In this document: piece by piece, positions 26,030 through 34,706 of the stretch
How positions within the stretch are numbered: the stretch's first letter is position 1
Layout: every line of letters starts with the position of its first letter
From: Candidatus Metalachnospira gallinarum
GTDB lineage: Bacteria; Bacillota; Clostridia; Lachnospirales; Anaerotignaceae
NCBI GenBank assembly: GCA_904378045.1
Contig: CAJFHC010000007.1
Location: forward strand, 1 to 49,267
DNA: 49,267 bases
Direction of reading: 5' to 3'
Translations under genes and position numbers: made by a program
The notes under the pieces: generated by a model
Told to the model about the DNA's origin: nothing
The model's input: only the letters and a program-made list of their open reading frames with translations
The model's database searches: none

Positions 26030-27145
26030 ATGGATAAAATAAAGTGCATCAAAAATGATGAAGAGGCCATTCTCAGGTTTAAGAACCTTTATAGGCAGTA
26101 CGGCTACAAGCAGTACAAAATGAGCAAATTTGAAGAATACGACCTCTACGCGGAAAATAAAAATTTCCTTACGAACAGCAATATCATAACCTTTACCGAC
26201 CTTAACGGAAAACTTATGGCGCTTAAGCCGGACGTCACCCTTTCCATAGCGAAAAACGTAAAGGATACCGACGGTATACAGAAGCTGTATTACAGCGAAA
26301 ACGTATACAGAGCCAGAAAGGGCGGAAACGAGTTCAGGGAAATAATGCAGACCGGACTGGAATGCATGGGAAAAATAGATCTTTATTCGGTTGGCGAGGT
26401 GCTTATGCTGGCGGCGAAAAGCCTTGAGGAAATCTCGGACAGCTATATCATCGACATATCCCACACCGGATTTGTCGCCGAGCTTTTTAAGGATATTCCC
26501 GAAGAAAAGAGAGAAACTCTTTTAAGCTACGTCAACGCTAAAAATTCCGTCGGAATAAGAAAAATATGCCGTAAATTCGGCCTTGGCGTCAGCCTTACGG
26601 AAAAGGCGGTAAAACTTGCCTCTATTTACGGACCGTTTGAGAGTGTTATAGACGAGCTTAAGAGCATAAGCGTAAACAACAGAACCGATGAGGCTATAGA
26701 CGAGCTTGAGGGCATATATAAAATGCTTAAGGTTTTCGGATGCGAGAAAAATATCAATATCGATTTTTCAATAATCAACAATATGAGCTATTATAACGGA
26801 ATAGTATTTAAGGGATATGTTGCCGGAATACCGAGCCATATACTTTCCGGAGGAAGATACGACAGACTTCTTCAAAAGCTGGGAAAGAACGCCGGAGCCA
26901 TAGGTTTCGCGCTTTATCTTGATATGCTCGATATGCTTAATTTTGAAGATGATGAATACGACGCCGACGTGCTCCTCTTATACGATGAAAGCATAAAACC
27001 GGGGGATATAGCCTCGGCCGCCCTTGATATAACATCGGAAGGCGAGAGCGTAGCGGCTTCGGCGGAAATGCCCGCGAACGGAAAATACAGGCGAGTCGTT
27101 CGCATTACGGAGAGGGGGCTTGAGAACATTGAAACAGTGGATTGA
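26030..27145 (+). CDS. hisZ: ATP phosphoribosyltransferase regulatory subunit HisZ
   Basis: This 371-residue class II histidyl-tRNA-synthetase paralogue lacks aminoacylation and serves as the regulatory partner of short HisG, giving histidine feedback and activity to the first enzyme of the pathway. The HisRS-like motif 2 region is visible in LMALKPDVTLSIAKN and KLYYSENVYRARKGGNEFRE; motif 3 is reduced to HILSGGRYDRLLQKLG near residue 280. The start is the ATG 8 bases after GGGAG; in-frame ATGs at 26003 and 26024 are worse placed. The 3' end overlaps hisG by 26 bases. Confidence 0.9.
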   Translation: MDKIKCIKNDEEAILRFKNLYRQYGYKQYKMSKFEEYDLYAENKNFLTNSNIITFTDLNGKLMALKPDVTLSIAKNVKDTDGIQKLYYSENVYRARKGGNEFREIMQTGLECMGKIDLYSVGEVLMLAAKSLEEISDSYIIDISHTGFVAELFKDIPEEKRETLLSYVNAKNSVGIRKICRKFGLGVSLTEKAVKLASIYGPFESVIDELKSISVNNRTDEAIDELEGIYKMLKVFGCEKNINIDFSIINNMSYYNGIVFKGYVAGIPSHILSGGRYDRLLQKLGKNAGAIGFALYLDMLDMLNFEDDEYDADVLLLYDESIKPGDIASAALDITSEGESVAASAEMPANGKYRRVVRITERGLENIETVD

Positions 27146-27773
27146 TGTGGCGCTCCCCAAGGGACGTCTCGGAGAAAACGTATATAAAATATTCGATGAA
27201 GCCGGATACAGCTGCCCTTCCATACTGGAGACGAACAGAAAGCTGATTTTTGAGAATGAGGAAAACAGGGTCAGATATTTCTGGGTAAAGCCCTCCGATG
27301 TGGCCATATATGTGGAGAGGGGAGCCGCCGATATAGGCGTTGCCGGAAAAGATATAATACTTGAGTATGAGCCCGACGTTTTTGAGCTTGCGGACCTGAA
27401 CATGGGAAAGTGCAGGATGTGCGTGGCCGGGCCCAAGGGCTTCAGGGACAACACGGCAAGGACACTTAGGGTGGCGACTAAGTTCCAGAATATCGCCAGG
27501 GAGTTTTACGCGAGCAAAAGCAGACAGATAGACATAATAAAGCTCAACGGCTCCATAGAGCTGGCTCCAATCCTTAAAATGAGCGATGTTATAGTAGATA
27601 TAGTTGAGACGGGAACGACTTTAAAGGAAAATAACCTTGAGGTGCTTGAGGAGATACTTCCAATAAGCGCGAGACTTATATCCAATAAGGTCAGTTTCAA
27701 GTTCAAAAACAACGAGATAATGGAAATTTGCGATAAAATAAACGAAATATGCGGTGCCAAGGGTGATGAATGA
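27120..27773 (+). CDS. hisG: ATP phosphoribosyltransferase catalytic subunit, short form
   Basis: This 217-residue enzyme joins ATP and PRPP to phosphoribosyl-ATP, the first step of histidine synthesis. The opening DVALPKGRLGENVYKIFDEAG is typical; the PRPP-binding loop is DVIVDIVETGTTLKENNLE (about residues 157-175). It lacks the C-terminal ACT-like regulatory domain of the long form (about 290-300 residues), so it must work as a HisZ-HisG complex, and hisZ is directly upstream. The start is probably TTG 27120, 6 bases after GAGG; another TTG lies three codons further. It overlaps hisZ and hisD. Confidence 0.93.
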   Translation: MRTLKQWIDVALPKGRLGENVYKIFDEAGYSCPSILETNRKLIFENEENRVRYFWVKPSDVAIYVERGAADIGVAGKDIILEYEPDVFELADLNMGKCRMCVAGPKGFRDNTARTLRVATKFQNIAREFYASKSRQIDIIKLNGSIELAPILKMSDVIVDIVETGTTLKENNLEVLEEILPISARLISNKVSFKFKNNEIMEICDKINEICGAKGDE

Positions 27774-29053
27774 TGATTAGGATAATGGACTATTCGGATA
27801 CAAGCAATGACGAAATATTTTCAAGGGGGATGACGTCCACGGGACTTGAAGAAACCGTGGCGGAGATCATAGCCGACGTGAAGGAAAACGGAGACAAAGC
27901 CCTTTTTAAATATTGCGAGAAATTTGACAATACGGTAACTGACTGCCTTGAGGTCAGCGAGGACGAGGTCGGCGAGGCGTTTGACTCAGTTGACAAAGAC
28001 CTTATCGAGGTAATGAAAAAGGCAAGGGAAAACATATATGATTATCATAAACACCAGGTAAAGAACAGCTTTGTCATCGCTGAGAAAGACGGCGTCGTTC
28101 TGGGACAGAAGGTGACTCCCCTTGAGAGAGCCGGCATATACGTTCCCGGAGGAACCGCCGCTTATCCTTCGACAGTGCTTATGAATATCGTTCCCGCCAA
28201 AATCGCCGGCGTAAAGGAGATAATAATGACGTCTCCGGCAAAGGACGGAAAGATAAATCCCGTAATTCTCGCCGCGGCAAAAATAGCCGGAGCGGACAGG
28301 ATTTTCAAGGCAGGCGGAGCTCAGGCAATAGCGGCTATGGCCTACGGAACGGAGTCCTATCCGAGGGTGGACAAGATCGTTGGCCCGGGAAACGCTTTTG
28401 TTGCCGAGGCTAAAAAACAGGTTTTCGGACTTGTGGATATAGATATGATAGCCGGCCCCAGCGAGATACTTGTCATAGCGGACGGCACCTGCGACCCGAA
28501 GACAGTGGCCGCCGATATGCTTTCACAGGCCGAGCATGACAGGATGGCGAGCGCGGTGCTTGTTACGGACAGCAGAAAGCTGGCTGAGGAGACATCCGCG
28601 GAGATAGAAAGACAGCTTAAGCTGCTCCCGAGGGAGGAAATAGCCCGTCCGTCCATAGAAAACAACGGGAAGATAATAATAGCCGAGTCCATACTGCAGG
28701 CCATTGAAATAGCGAACGAGATAGCTCCCGAGCATCTTGAGGTATGTGTGGACAACCCCTTTGATTATCTTGACAGGATAAAAAACGCCGGTTCCATATT
28801 CCTGGGCAAAAACTGCCCGGAGGCGCTTGGAGACTATTTCGCCGGACCGAACCACACCCTTCCGACCAGCGGAACGGCAAGATTCTCAAGTCCGCTTTCG
28901 GTTGACGATTTCGTGAAAAAATCGGCTTTCACATATTATACCGGAGACGCCCTCTCAAAGGTATGCGACGACATTGCTCGCTTCGCCGAGCAGGAAGGCT
29001 TGAGCGGACACGCGAGGTCGGCTCTTGTCAGATTTGGCAAGGCCGGTATATGA
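27770..29053 (+). CDS. hisD: Histidinol dehydrogenase
   Basis: This 427-residue zinc enzyme oxidises histidinol to histidine in two NAD-dependent steps. Diagnostic stretches are ERAGIYVPGGTAAYPS, KIVGPGNAFVAEAKKQV and DMIAGPSEILVIAD, the zinc and catalytic site region SQAEHD (about residues 250-255), EHLEV with the conserved Glu/His, and the end motif AGPNHTLPTSGTARF. Full length. ATG overlaps the hisG stop as ATGA. hisC begins 15 bases downstream behind GGGGTG. Confidence 0.96.
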   Translation: MMIRIMDYSDTSNDEIFSRGMTSTGLEETVAEIIADVKENGDKALFKYCEKFDNTVTDCLEVSEDEVGEAFDSVDKDLIEVMKKARENIYDYHKHQVKNSFVIAEKDGVVLGQKVTPLERAGIYVPGGTAAYPSTVLMNIVPAKIAGVKEIIMTSPAKDGKINPVILAAAKIAGADRIFKAGGAQAIAAMAYGTESYPRVDKIVGPGNAFVAEAKKQVFGLVDIDMIAGPSEILVIADGTCDPKTVAADMLSQAEHDRMASAVLVTDSRKLAEETSAEIERQLKLLPREEIARPSIENNGKIIIAESILQAIEIANEIAPEHLEVCVDNPFDYLDRIKNAGSIFLGKNCPEALGDYFAGPNHTLPTSGTARFSSPLSVDDFVKKSAFTYYTGDALSKVCDDIARFAEQEGLSGHARSALVRFGKAGI

Positions 29054-29068
29054 CAGGGGTGATGCGAA

Positions 29069-30139
29069 ATGAGCAGATTTATGGATGAAAAATATACGTT
29101 CCTTGAGGAATATGTCCCGGGGGAACAGCCGACCGATATGCAGTACATAAAGCTGAATACAAACGAATCGCCTTTTCCGCCGTCGCCAATAGTGTCGCAG
29201 GCCATAACAAAAAGGGAGATCGACAGGATGCAGCTTTATCCGGATCCGGAATGCAGGGCGATTTCCCGCAGGCTCGCGGATATTTACGGCTTTGACAGGG
29301 AAAATATATTTATCGGCAACGGTTCCGATGATATTTTGAACTTTGCGTTCATGGCTTTCTGTCAAAACGGGGCCGCATTTCCGGACATAACCTACGGATT
29401 TTATGAGGTGTTCGCGAAGCTGCATGGAATAAAGGCCGATATAATACCGCTTAAGGATGATTTCTCAATAGACCCGGCGGACTATGAAGGCATAGGAAAA
29501 ACCGTGTTCATAGCTAATCCGAACGCGCCTACGGGGCTTATACTTCCGGTTGAGGACATTGAAAGAATAGCCGTGTCAAATCAGGACAATGTAGTCGTAG
29601 TCGATGAGGCTTATATAGATTTCGGCGGAAAGAGCTGTGTTGACCTTGTGAGAAAATACGATAATGTGCTTGTCGTAAGAACATATTCAAAATCAAGATC
29701 GCTGGCCGGAGGAAGGCTCGGATTTTCCATCGGCTCAAAGGAAATAACGGCGGATCTTATGAAAATAAAATTTTCCACAAATCCGTACAGCGTAAACAGA
29801 CTTACGCTTCTTGCGGGAGAGGCGAGCCTTTTGGATCAGAATTATTATAAAGAGAACTGCGCCAAAATAATAATGAACAGAAGGTTTACCAAAAGGGAGC
29901 TTGATAAAATGGGATTCGAGACAATACCGTCGCTTACGAATTTCCTTTTTACAAAGCATCCGGCGGTTTCGGGAGAGGCGCTTTATGAAAAACTTAAGGA
30001 GAACGGAATACTTGTAAGGCATTTTAATAAAGACAGAATAAAGGATTATATAAGAGTGACCATAGGCACATACGAGCAGATGAAAGCCTTTGTGTCCGAG
30101 CTGAGGTATATACTTGAAAGGGAGGAGAAGTCAAGGTGA
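29069..30139 (+). CDS. hisC: Histidinol-phosphate aminotransferase
   Basis: This 356-residue class I/II PLP aminotransferase transfers the amino group of glutamate to imidazole-acetol phosphate. Features are the N-terminal KLNTNESPFPPSP, the cofactor-contacting GNGSDDILNFAFMAF, NPNAPTG, VVVDEAYIDFGG, and the Schiff-base lysine Lys208 in TYSKSRSLAGGRLGF. It is full length. The position between hisD and hisB supports HisC rather than a general aromatic aminotransferase. Its stop overlaps the GTG start of hisB. Confidence 0.95.
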   Translation: MSRFMDEKYTFLEEYVPGEQPTDMQYIKLNTNESPFPPSPIVSQAITKREIDRMQLYPDPECRAISRRLADIYGFDRENIFIGNGSDDILNFAFMAFCQNGAAFPDITYGFYEVFAKLHGIKADIIPLKDDFSIDPADYEGIGKTVFIANPNAPTGLILPVEDIERIAVSNQDNVVVVDEAYIDFGGKSCVDLVRKYDNVLVVRTYSKSRSLAGGRLGFSIGSKEITADLMKIKFSTNPYSVNRLTLLAGEASLLDQNYYKENCAKIIMNRRFTKRELDKMGFETIPSLTNFLFTKHPAVSGEALYEKLKENGILVRHFNKDRIKDYIRVTIGTYEQMKAFVSELRYILEREEKSR

Positions 30140-30723
30140 GAACGGCTGAGATAAAGAGAAAGACCGCGGAGACCGATATTTTTGTTTCTCTGAACATCGA
30201 CGGAAGCGGAAAAAGCGAAATTAATACCGGAGTCGGATTCCTTGACCACATGCTGACCCTTTTTTCCCGCCATGGCAGATTTGACCTTGAAGCCGTGTGC
30301 AGGGGCGACGTCGATATAGACGATCACCACAGCGTGGAGGACATAGGCATATGCCTTGGCAGAGCTTTTTTAAAAGCCGCCGGCGACCTCAGAGGAATAA
30401 AAAGATACGGAAGCATCATACTTCCCATGGACGAGGCTCTCATACTGTGCGCCGCGGATATAAGCGGCAGGTCGTATCTGAATTTTGACCTTGATATACC
30501 GTCTGAAAAAATAGGGACATTTGATACGGAGCTTACAGAGGAGTTTTTTCAGGCTTTCGTGAGAAATTTTCCCATAACGCTGCATATAAAACAGCTTGAG
30601 GGCAAAAATTCGCACCATATAGTTGAGGGTACGTTCAAGGCCTTCGCGAGGACTCTGCAAGCGGCCCTTGAAACGGACAGAAAATACGCGGACGAGATAC
30701 CGTCGACGAAAGGGGTGCTGTGA
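30136..30723 (+). CDS. hisB: Imidazoleglycerol-phosphate dehydratase
   Basis: This 195-residue enzyme dehydrates imidazole glycerol phosphate to imidazole-acetol phosphate. It is the monofunctional form, without the phosphatase domain found in E. coli HisB. The two manganese-binding repeats are visible: GFLDHMLTLFSRHGRFD with DDHHSVEDIGICLG, and the pseudo-repeat KNSHHIVEGTFKAFARTL. The GTG start is in the four-base overlap GTGA with hisC, with GGGAGGAG about 10 bases upstream. The missing phosphatase is supplied by hisJ at the operon end. Confidence 0.96.
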   Translation: MRTAEIKRKTAETDIFVSLNIDGSGKSEINTGVGFLDHMLTLFSRHGRFDLEAVCRGDVDIDDHHSVEDIGICLGRAFLKAAGDLRGIKRYGSIILPMDEALILCAADISGRSYLNFDLDIPSEKIGTFDTELTEEFFQAFVRNFPITLHIKQLEGKNSHHIVEGTFKAFARTLQAALETDRKYADEIPSTKGVL

Positions 30724-31340
30724 TGATAGCGATAATTGATTACGGAGTAGGAAATCTGTTTTCGCTTAAAAGCTCATTCGCCTTTATAAATGAGGAGGCC
30801 GTTGTCACAGGGGACAAAAAAACGATAGAAAAATGCGACAGGATAATACTTCCCGGAGTCGGAGCCTTCGCTGACGCGGCTATGAAACTCGAGGCCAGCG
30901 GACTTGGAGAAGTAGTCAGGGAGCAGGCCGAAGCGGGGAAACCAATACTTGGCATCTGCCTCGGAATGCAGCTTCTTTTTGATAAAAGCTATGAGTACGG
31001 CGAGCATAGAGGACTTGGGCTTATAAAGGGCAGCGTGAAGCCAATAGCGGACGCTGTAGACAAGGATCTTAAAATACCCCATATAGGCTGGAACTCGCTT
31101 ATTTTCCCGAAGGATAGGGAAAAGAGTCCGCTTTATAAATATACCGGCGAGGGAGATTTTGTTTACTTTGTCCATTCCTTTTACGCGGCCGACTGTGACG
31201 AAAGCGTAACGGCTTTGACCGAATACGGAGCTATGCTCACGGCGTCGGTGCAGAACAAAAACGTATACGGAGCTCAGTTCCATCCGGAAAAGAGCGGAAA
31301 CGTGGGACTTGGAATATTGAAGGCTTTTTGTGAAATATAA
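30723..31340 (+). CDS. hisH: Imidazole glycerol phosphate synthase, glutaminase subunit HisH
   Basis: This 205-residue class I amidotransferase supplies ammonia to HisF. The nucleophile cysteine is in PILGICLGMQLLF (about residue 80) and the His/Glu of the triad in AQFHPEKSG (about 187-189); the YxxHSFYA block YFVHSFYAADC is also present. Start is ATG in the TGATG overlap with hisB; an in-frame GTG one codon earlier is equally possible. hisA follows after 15 bases. Confidence 0.95.
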   Translation: MIAIIDYGVGNLFSLKSSFAFINEEAVVTGDKKTIEKCDRIILPGVGAFADAAMKLEASGLGEVVREQAEAGKPILGICLGMQLLFDKSYEYGEHRGLGLIKGSVKPIADAVDKDLKIPHIGWNSLIFPKDREKSPLYKYTGEGDFVYFVHSFYAADCDESVTALTEYGAMLTASVQNKNVYGAQFHPEKSGNVGLGILKAFCEI

Positions 31341-31355
31341 AAAAGGAGGATCATT

Positions 31356-32081
31356 ATGTATATATTACCTGCTATAGATTTATACAACGGTTCAGCGGTT
31401 CGCCTCTCAAAGGGCGATTACAACAATATGACTGTCTACAGCGACAATCCTCCGGAATTTGCGGAAAAATTCCATAAAAGCGGAGCGGAGTACCTCCATG
31501 TTGTTGACCTTGAGGGCGCGAAGGACGGCACTACCGCGAATTTTGAAACGGTAAAGGCCATAATAGACAAGACCGATATGAAAGTCGAGATAGGCGGCGG
31601 AATAAGAACGGACGCCATCATCAAAAAATATATAGACGCCGGCGTGTCAAGGGTAATACTCGGCACGGGAGCCGTTATGGACAGCCTTTTCCTTGAAAGG
31701 TCCGTAAGAAACTACGGAGATAAGATCGCGGTCGGAGTGGACATAAAGGGAGAATATGTCGCCATAAAGGGCTGGCTTGAGGTTACGGAAGTAAAATGCT
31801 TCGACTTTTGCAGAGGTCTGGAAAGAATAGGCGTAAAGACTATCATTTGTACGGACATTTCCAAGGACGGAATGTTGGGCGGAACAAATACGGAGCTTTA
31901 TAAAAAGCTGAATGACAACTTTGATATGAATATCATAGCGTCGGGAGGAATATCTTCCCTCGACGATATAAGAAAACTTTCGGAGTTCAATATTTACGGA
32001 GCGATCCTCGGAAAGGCGATATATGAAGGAGCCATTGATCTTAAGGAAGCCGTTGAGACCGCCAGGAGGACCGCGAAATGA
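31356..32081 (+). CDS. hisA: ProFAR isomerase HisA
   Basis: This 241-residue TIM barrel converts ProFAR to PRFAR. Motifs are LPAIDLYNGSAVRLSKGDY with the catalytic Asp near residue 8, LHVVDLEGAKDG, the phosphate-binding EIGGGIRT, CTDISKDGMLGGTN with the second catalytic Asp, and IIASGGISSLDDI near the C-terminus. ATG is 6 bases after GGAGG, the best ribosome site in the operon. The stop overlaps hisF as ATGA. Confidence 0.95.
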   Translation: MYILPAIDLYNGSAVRLSKGDYNNMTVYSDNPPEFAEKFHKSGAEYLHVVDLEGAKDGTTANFETVKAIIDKTDMKVEIGGGIRTDAIIKKYIDAGVSRVILGTGAVMDSLFLERSVRNYGDKIAVGVDIKGEYVAIKGWLEVTEVKCFDFCRGLERIGVKTIICTDISKDGMLGGTNTELYKKLNDNFDMNIIASGGISSLDDIRKLSEFNIYGAILGKAIYEGAIDLKEAVETARRTAK

Positions 32082-32836
32082 TAACAAAAAGAATAATACC
32101 CTGCCTTGACGTAAAGGACGGCAGAGTTGTAAAGGGAGTAAATTTTAAGGGACTTAACGATGTTTCGTCTCCGGTTTCACTCGCGGACTTTTACAGCAAA
32201 AGCGGAGCCGACGAGCTTGTCTTTTATGACATAACAGCCTCGGCCGAGGGAAGAAAGCTCTTTACGGACATACTTACGGAGGCGGCTGAAAAAATATTCA
32301 TACCGCTTACCGTAGGCGGCGGAATAAATACCGTGGACGATTTTGACCGTGTTTTGAAATGCGGAGCGGATAAGGTAAGCGTAAATTCCGGAGCCATAAA
32401 AAACCGTTCCCTTATTTCCGAGGCGGCGAAAAAATACGGAGATCAGTGCGTTGTGCTTTCGGCCGACGTAAAAAGGGTAGACGGAAGATTTACCGTTTTC
32501 GCGAGAGGCGGCAGAGACAATACAGGTATGGACGCCATAGAGTGGATAAAAAAATGCGTGTCCGACGGAGCCGGGGAGATAGTTGTTAACAGCATAGACA
32601 CGGACGGAGTCAAGGGCGGTTTCGACCTTGAAATGCTTGAGGCCGTATGCGATGCCGTCAATGTCCCCGTTATCGCTTCCGGAGGAGCTGGATGCATGGA
32701 TGATTTTATAAAACTTTTTAAGGCCATACCAAAGGTAGACGCCGGACTGGCGGCTTCCATATTCCATTTCGGAGAAGTCGACATAAAAGATCTTAAAGAA
32801 AAGCTGAAGGATAACGGTATAAACGTAAGAATATAG
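32078..32836 (+). CDS. hisF: Imidazole glycerol phosphate synthase, cyclase subunit HisF
   Basis: This 252-residue TIM barrel uses ammonia from HisH to cleave and cyclise PRFAR into IGP and AICAR. Diagnostic are [19 protein letters not shown] (catalytic Asp11), [24 protein letters not shown], the second catalytic Asp in [21 protein letters not shown] context ([11 protein letters not shown]), and the C-terminal [17 protein letters not shown]. Full length. hisIE begins 11 bases downstream. Confidence 0.96.
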   Translation: MITKRIIPCLDVKDGRVVKGVNFKGLNDVSSPVSLADFYSKSGADELVFYDITASAEGRKLFTDILTEAAEKIFIPLTVGGGINTVDDFDRVLKCGADKVSVNSGAIKNRSLISEAAKKYGDQCVVLSADVKRVDGRFTVFARGGRDNTGMDAIEWIKKCVSDGAGEIVVNSIDTDGVKGGFDLEMLEAVCDAVNVPVIASGGAGCMDDFIKLFKAIPKVDAGLAASIFHFGEVDIKDLKEKLKDNGINVRI

Positions 32837-32847
32837 GAGAAAAAATA

Positions 32848-33498
32848 ATGCTTGACATAAACGAACTTAAATTTGACGAAAAGGGTCTTATTCCCGCCGT
32901 GGTAGTGGACGCCGAAAGCAAAAAGGTGCTCACCGTGGCCTATATGAACAGGGAGAGCCTTGAGATAAGCCTTAAGGAAGGAAAAACATGCTTCTGGTCA
33001 CGTTCCAGACAGGAACTTTGGAGAAAGGGAGAAACGTCCGGAAATTATCAGCATATCGTAAGCATTACCGCCGACTGCGACAGGGACGCCCTTACGGTCG
33101 CTGTTAAAAAGGACGGCCCGGCCTGCCATCTTGGAACGGATTCATGCTTTAATGACCTTGTATATGAAAATGATGATATTGACTATTTTTCCTACGAGGG
33201 ACTTATGAAGCTCATCGAGGGCAGAAAGATAAATAAAAAAGATGGGTCGTACACAACGTACCTTTTTGAGAAAGGCATAGACAAAATACTTAAAAAGGTC
33301 GGAGAGGAATCTACAGAGGTAATAATCGCCGCAAAGGCCGATGACAAAAAGGAAACCGTTTACGAGATAGCCGATCTTTGCTACCATGTCATGGTGCTTA
33401 TGATAGAGATGGGCATTTCCATAGACGACATCACAAAGGAATTGGCATCCCGCCATGTCATTGACCATAAGGTAAAACAGGAGAAAATGACAAAATGA
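32848..33498 (+). CDS. hisI: Bifunctional phosphoribosyl-AMP cyclohydrolase / phosphoribosyl-ATP pyrophosphatase
   Basis: This 216-residue fusion performs steps 2 and 3 of histidine synthesis. The N-terminal HisI domain (about 1-105) shows [36 protein letters not shown] sequence, the metal site TADCDRDAL and the zinc cysteines in CHLGTDSCF. The C-terminal HisE domain (about 120-210) has [17 protein letters not shown] and [14 protein letters not shown]. The stop overlaps the hisJ start as ATGA. Confidence 0.95.
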   Translation: MLDINELKFDEKGLIPAVVVDAESKKVLTVAYMNRESLEISLKEGKTCFWSRSRQELWRKGETSGNYQHIVSITADCDRDALTVAVKKDGPACHLGTDSCFNDLVYENDDIDYFSYEGLMKLIEGRKINKKDGSYTTYLFEKGIDKILKKVGEESTEVIIAAKADDKKETVYEIADLCYHVMVLMIEMGISIDDITKELASRHVIDHKVKQEKMTK

Positions 33499-34325
33499 CA
33501 GAAACGATAAAGGCTGATTTTCATACCCATACGACATACTGCGACGGTAAAAACTCCGTGAGTGATATGTTTGAGGCGGCGAAAGCGGCCGGTATGGAGG
33601 CCATAGGTTTTTCCGGGCACTCCCATACGCCCTTTGACGAATCCTATTGCATGAGCGATGAGGAAACAAAAAAGTACATAGACGAGATCAACGGCTTAAA
33701 GAGAAGCAACGACAGCTCCACGGAGGTATATCTCGGACTGGAAAAGGACAGATTTTCGGATGTGAATGATACCTCGGCTTTCGATTATGTCATAGGCTCG
33801 GTTCATTATGTGCTCAAAGACGGCTGCTATCTGCCGGTGGACGAAAGCCCGGAACTGTTCAGGTCAAATATCGACAAGTACTACGGCGGGGACATTTACG
33901 CCTTCTGCGGGGATTATTTCAGCCTTGCCGCCTCCTTTGCCGGAGATGACGACGTTTCCATAATAGGCCACTTTGACCTTGTGACTAAATTCAATGAGGG
34001 AAACGCTCTTTTTGACACGGATGACAAAAGATACATTTCAGCCGCGGACGGCGCTCTTAAAACCCTTGCCGACGCAGGAAAAATTTTGGAGATAAACACC
34101 GGAGCAATGTCAAGGGGATACAGGACGGAGCCGTATCCGTCAAAGGAAATACTGAAAAAATGGAGAAGCCTTAATGGGAAAATAATTTTTTCCGGCGACG
34201 CCCACAGCGCAGAAAGCCTTTGCTTCGCGTTTGACGTAGCCCGTAAAACGGCATTGGAATGCGGCTTTGAAAGCGCGCTTGTTATAAGAAACGGAAGCTT
34301 CGCAAAAATTCCGTTAAAAAATTAA
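33495..34325 (+). CDS. hisJ: Histidinol-phosphatase, PHP family
   Basis: This 276-residue PHP-domain phosphatase removes phosphate from histidinol phosphate. Metal ligands of the PHP site are recognisable in [31 protein letters not shown] (Glu), [16 protein letters not shown] and FSGDAHS. This completes a full set of histidine genes in one operon. ATGA overlap with hisIE. No terminator of its own follows; the next promoter begins 3 bases after the stop codon. Confidence 0.92.
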   Translation: MTETIKADFHTHTTYCDGKNSVSDMFEAAKAAGMEAIGFSGHSHTPFDESYCMSDEETKKYIDEINGLKRSNDSSTEVYLGLEKDRFSDVNDTSAFDYVIGSVHYVLKDGCYLPVDESPELFRSNIDKYYGGDIYAFCGDYFSLAASFAGDDDVSIIGHFDLVTKFNEGNALFDTDDKRYISAADGALKTLADAGKILEINTGAMSRGYRTEPYPSKEILKKWRSLNGKIIFSGDAHSAESLCFAFDVARKTALECGFESALVIRNGSFAKIPLKN

Positions 34326-34328
34326 GTG

Positions 34329-34356
34329 TTGACAATATCAAAAAGCGCGGTATAAT
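34329..34356 (+). promoter_or_regulatory. Consensus sigma-A promoter of the T-box transcript
   Basis: A perfect TTGACA (34329-34334), a 16-bp spacer and a perfect TATAAT (34351-34356), starting 3 bases after the hisJ stop. Confidence 0.8.
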
Positions 34357-34384
34357 ATCGTTATAAAATAAATACTGTATACAG

Positions 34385-34637
34385 GCAGTGATAAGAAGGA
34401 GTAACCATATCGCGGCATTTAAGAGAGAGGACGGAAGGTGCGAGTCCTTATGCGGGTACGGCGAAGCAGTCTTTGAGCTTTGAACCGAAAGCAGCGCGCG
34501 CAAGTAGGCTTCAACGTGATTCTCACGTTACAGGGAAACGGTATGTAAGTACCGGCAGAGAGCGGGATATTCCCGAATTTAGGTGGTAACACGGACATAA
34601 TGTTCGCCCTGAGTGATTTTGCTCAGGGCGTTTTTTA
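34385..34637 (+). promoter_or_regulatory. T-box riboswitch upstream of an aminotransferase
   Basis: The leader has the T-box hallmark AGGTGGTAACACGG (34581-34594), whose UGGU would pair with the acceptor end of an uncharged tRNA with discriminator A. Stem I is recognisable from GAAGGAGTAACC at the 5' side, an apical stem AGGAC / GTCCT enclosing GGAAGGTGCGA, and a GCAT / ATGC helix below it. The candidate specifier is GCA (34466-34468, Ala) in GCGAAGCAGTC, which is tentative. The terminator at 34605-34637 competes with the antiterminator. When the cognate tRNA is uncharged, transcription should read through into the aminotransferase gene. Confidence 0.85.
34605..34637 (+). terminator. T-box regulated terminator
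   Basis: A perfect 9-bp stem CGCCCTGAG / CTCAGGGCG with an 8-base loop is followed by TTTTTTA. It also lies directly downstream of the his operon, which has no other terminator. Confidence 0.88.
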
Positions 34638-34706
34638 TTGGCCCTAAAGCACACCGAATGCCTGAATGGTTTTATGAATACTTAAAATATTGGGGAGGAA
34701 ACATAT

